Source: an uncultured Cellvibrio sp.
Lineage (GTDB): Bacteria; Pseudomonadota; Gammaproteobacteria; Pseudomonadales; Cellvibrionaceae
DNA: 5,895 bases
Assembly: GCA_946482385.1 (NCBI GenBank)
Contig: CAMLRI010000160.1
Coordinates: 1-5,895 of the forward strand
Direction: 5' to 3'
This document shows, in pieces, positions 4,200-5,895 of the stretch. How positions within the stretch are numbered: position 1 is the first letter of the stretch; each line of letters begins with the position of its first letter. A model generated the notes under the pieces. The model was not told the origin of the DNA, ran no database searches, and was given only the letters and a program-made list of their open reading frames with translations. A program made the position numbers and the translations under genes.

Positions 4200-5895
4200 T
4201 TAATCTTGCAGCAATTGATTAAATGCAGCGAGCAACTGGTTAATTTGCACCGGCTTGGTGAGGTAATCGTAAAAACCGGATTTTTTGCCGCGCTCTATAT
4301 CGTAAGGCATGGCATTGGCCGACAAACCCAACACCGGGATATGGTGCGTCTGCTCGTCCATTTTTAATACTTTAAGCACCTCATAGCCATCCATACCCGG
4401 CAGGTTGATATCCAGAATAATTAAATCCGGCTGCTGGCTGCGCGCCTTGTAAATCCCCAAAAACGCCTCTTCGGCAACCTCCAGCGTCAGCTGCGGGTAG
4501 CGCGCAAAAATTTGTTGCAGCAAGCGAATATTGGAAGGATTGTCCTCCACATACAGCACCTTGCATTGGCGCTTTATCTGCAACTCCACCGGGCTATAGT
4601 CACTGCGCTCACTGCTGGCACTGATGCTTGCCAGGTTCCACTCACCGGCGGTGGGCAATTCAATCCAAAAGTTGGTGCCCTGCTCTTCGGCGCTGGTGAA
4701 ATCCAATTTGCCCTGCATCATTTCCACCAGCTGTTTGGTAATCACCAAACCCACCCCCGAGCCTTCGATAGTGGAGTTTTCCGCACTCAGGCGGTTGAAC
4801 GGCTGGAAGACTTCGCTCTGGCGATCCAGGGGAATACCGCGCCCGGTATCGCGCACATTAATACGCAAGCGCTCCAGTGGCAGCGGCTCCAAACGCACTT
4901 CCACCTCGCCGCCAACCCGGTTGTATTTGATGGCGTTGCTCAGCAAATTCAGCAGCGCCTGCTTAAAGCGCACATGGTCGGCCACCACATAGGTCTGCTC
5001 CTGGTCGGCCATACTGGCATAGAGCCTTATGCCCCGCGCGTCCGCCTGGGGCTGCACCAGGGTAAAACACTCATCCAGCACCCGCGCTACCAGTACCGGC
5101 TCGAGGGATACTGTCATTTTGCCCGATTCAATTTTGGCCAAATCCAACACGTCGTTGATCAATTGCAGCAGGTGTTCGCCCGCCTTGCGGATCTCGCGCA
5201 TATTGGCCACTTGCTGGCCGGTGAGATTGCCGTCGTATTCGAACAGTTGGGTGTAGCCGAGAATGGCATTGAGCGGCGTGCGCAGCTCGTGGCTCATGCT
5301 GGATAAAAAGGCCGACTTGGCCTGGTTGGCTTTTTCCGCCAACTCCTTGGCTTGCAGCACCCGCTCCTCGGCGCGCTTTACTTCGGTGATATCCATATTG
5401 CTACCGGACATCATGATCGGCTGGCCCTGCTCGTTAAACACCGCGCGGCCGCGGCCGCGAACCCAACGGATATCGCCACTGCAACTCACCAAGCGATATT
5501 CCACATCGAAGGGGCCCTTGCCCGCCATGTGGTCGCGCAGGGCGTTGTCGAACTTGCTTAAATCGGGCGGATAAATATGACGGCGCCAAATTTTTAGTTT
5601 GTCTTCACCTTCGGTGAGTACATCGTCGAGGTCGTTGTAACCCAACAATTCCCAGCAGCGGTGAGAAAAGTGAAAGCCGCCGCGATCGGCATACCATTCC
5701 CATATACCATCGCTGGAGGCCTGGATAATACGCACCTGGCGCGCCTCACTCTCGCGCAGGGCCGCCTCCACCCGCTTCATCTCGGTGATATCAAAATTCA
5801 CACCCGACATAATCAGGCCGCGGCCATTGGCATCGCGCAGGGTATCGGCGCGCACCTGGGTCCAGATGTAATCGCCGCGCTTGGTGCGGATGCGA
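4200..5895 (-). CDS. PAS-containing hybrid sensor histidine kinase (N-terminus beyond window)
   Basis: The frame is open to the right edge, so 564 C-terminal residues are visible and the true start lies outside. The first visible codons ([13 protein letters not shown]) already read as the end of a PAS/PAC domain (to about residue 40, ending [10 protein letters not shown]). A second PAS_3-like domain follows (about 45-170: [27 protein letters not shown], a PAC ending [10 protein letters not shown]). A linker helix leads to HisKA with [16 protein letters not shown], phospho-acceptor His202. The ATPase domain shows [10 protein letters not shown] (N box), DTGRGI, FQPFNRL and GSGVGL. A C-terminal receiver domain has the acidic pair in YVEDNPSN, phospho-acceptor Asp495 in [11 protein letters not shown], Ser525 in LSANAM and Lys547 in YLTKPV. 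No Hpt domain is present, so phosphorelay would need a separate Hpt protein. No membrane segment is seen in this part. The signal cannot be told from sequence. It is convergent with suhB and functionally unlinked to its neighbours. Confidence 0.93.
   Translation of the reverse strand, partial: RIRTKRGDYIWTQVRADTLRDANGRGLIMSGVNFDITEMKRVEAALRESEARQVRIIQASSDGIWEWYADRGGFHFSHRCWELLGYNDLDDVLTEGEDKLKIWRRHIYPPDLSKFDNALRDHMAGKGPFDVEYRLVSCSGDIRWVRGRGRAVFNEQGQPIMMSGSNMDITEVKRAEERVLQAKELAEKANQAKSAFLSSMSHELRTPLNAILGYTQLFEYDGNLTGQQVANMREIRKAGEHLLQLINDVLDLAKIESGKMTVSLEPVLVARVLDECFTLVQPQADARGIRLYASMADQEQTYVVADHVRFKQALLNLLSNAIKYNRVGGEVEVRLEPLPLERLRINVRDTGRGIPLDRQSEVFQPFNRLSAENSTIEGSGVGLVITKQLVEMMQGKLDFTSAEEQGTNFWIELPTAGEWNLASISASSERSDYSPVELQIKRQCKVLYVEDNPSNIRLLQQIFARYPQLTLEVAEEAFLGIYKARSQQPDLIILDINLPGMDGYEVLKVLKMDEQTHHIPVLGLSANAMPYDIERGKKSGFYDYLTKPVQINQLLAAFNQLLQD

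Noticed and set aside
4512..5306. Plus-strand open frame (264 codons) opposite the histidine kinase
   Set aside because: It overlaps the kinase core on the other strand and has a composition typical of a complementary frame, with no family match I know.

Overview
The window looks like chromosomal core DNA of a gammaproteobacterium. A divergent suhB / trmJ pair followed by iscR and iscS is the layout of Escherichia coli and Pseudomonas relatives, and the proteins align well with their E. coli counterparts from memory. The moderately GC-rich sequence and an isc-type head joined to a suf-type gene would fit the Cellvibrio/Saccharophagus group, but that placement is inference, not something proven here. 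I see no mobile element, CRISPR array, tRNA or rRNA.

Layout. Positions 1-2007 (minus strand) hold an iron-sulfur cluster operon: iscR (1519-2007), iscS (336-1499) and the first 91 codons of sufB (1-274, cut by the window edge). Three imperfect 19-bp tandem repeats (295-351) cover the iscS stop codon and most of the iscS-sufB gap. The 202-bp gap upstream of iscR contains a sigma70-like promoter overlapped by a dyad matching the type 1 IscR operator, plus a leader hairpin. trmJ (2210-3088, minus) lies upstream. A 241-bp divergent intergenic region (3089-3329) separates trmJ from suhB (3330-4133, plus). It holds two facing TATACT -10 candidates in an 11-bp inverted repeat, a near-perfect boxA antitermination element (3230-3241), and a hairpin just after boxA. 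suhB ends at a strong bidirectional terminator (4162-4193), which also serves a convergent hybrid sensor histidine kinase (4200-5895, minus) whose N-terminus lies beyond the window.

How the genes work together. IscR would sense Fe-S status through its own cluster and repress its operon. IscS supplies sulfur, and SufB begins what is presumably a SufBCD scaffold, so this is a mixed isc-suf operon with no iscU directly after iscS. The IscS lacks the C-terminal tail that contributes to IscU docking, which fits a changed partner. TrmJ (tRNA 2'-O-methylation at position 32) and SuhB (a Nus-complex partner in rRNA antitermination) are both stable-RNA functions, and the boxA in the suhB leader suggests feedback control by the Nus complex. 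The most notable points are the isc-suf hybrid with a shortened IscS, the 19-bp repeats at its stop codon, the compensated IscR operator, and the suhB boxA.
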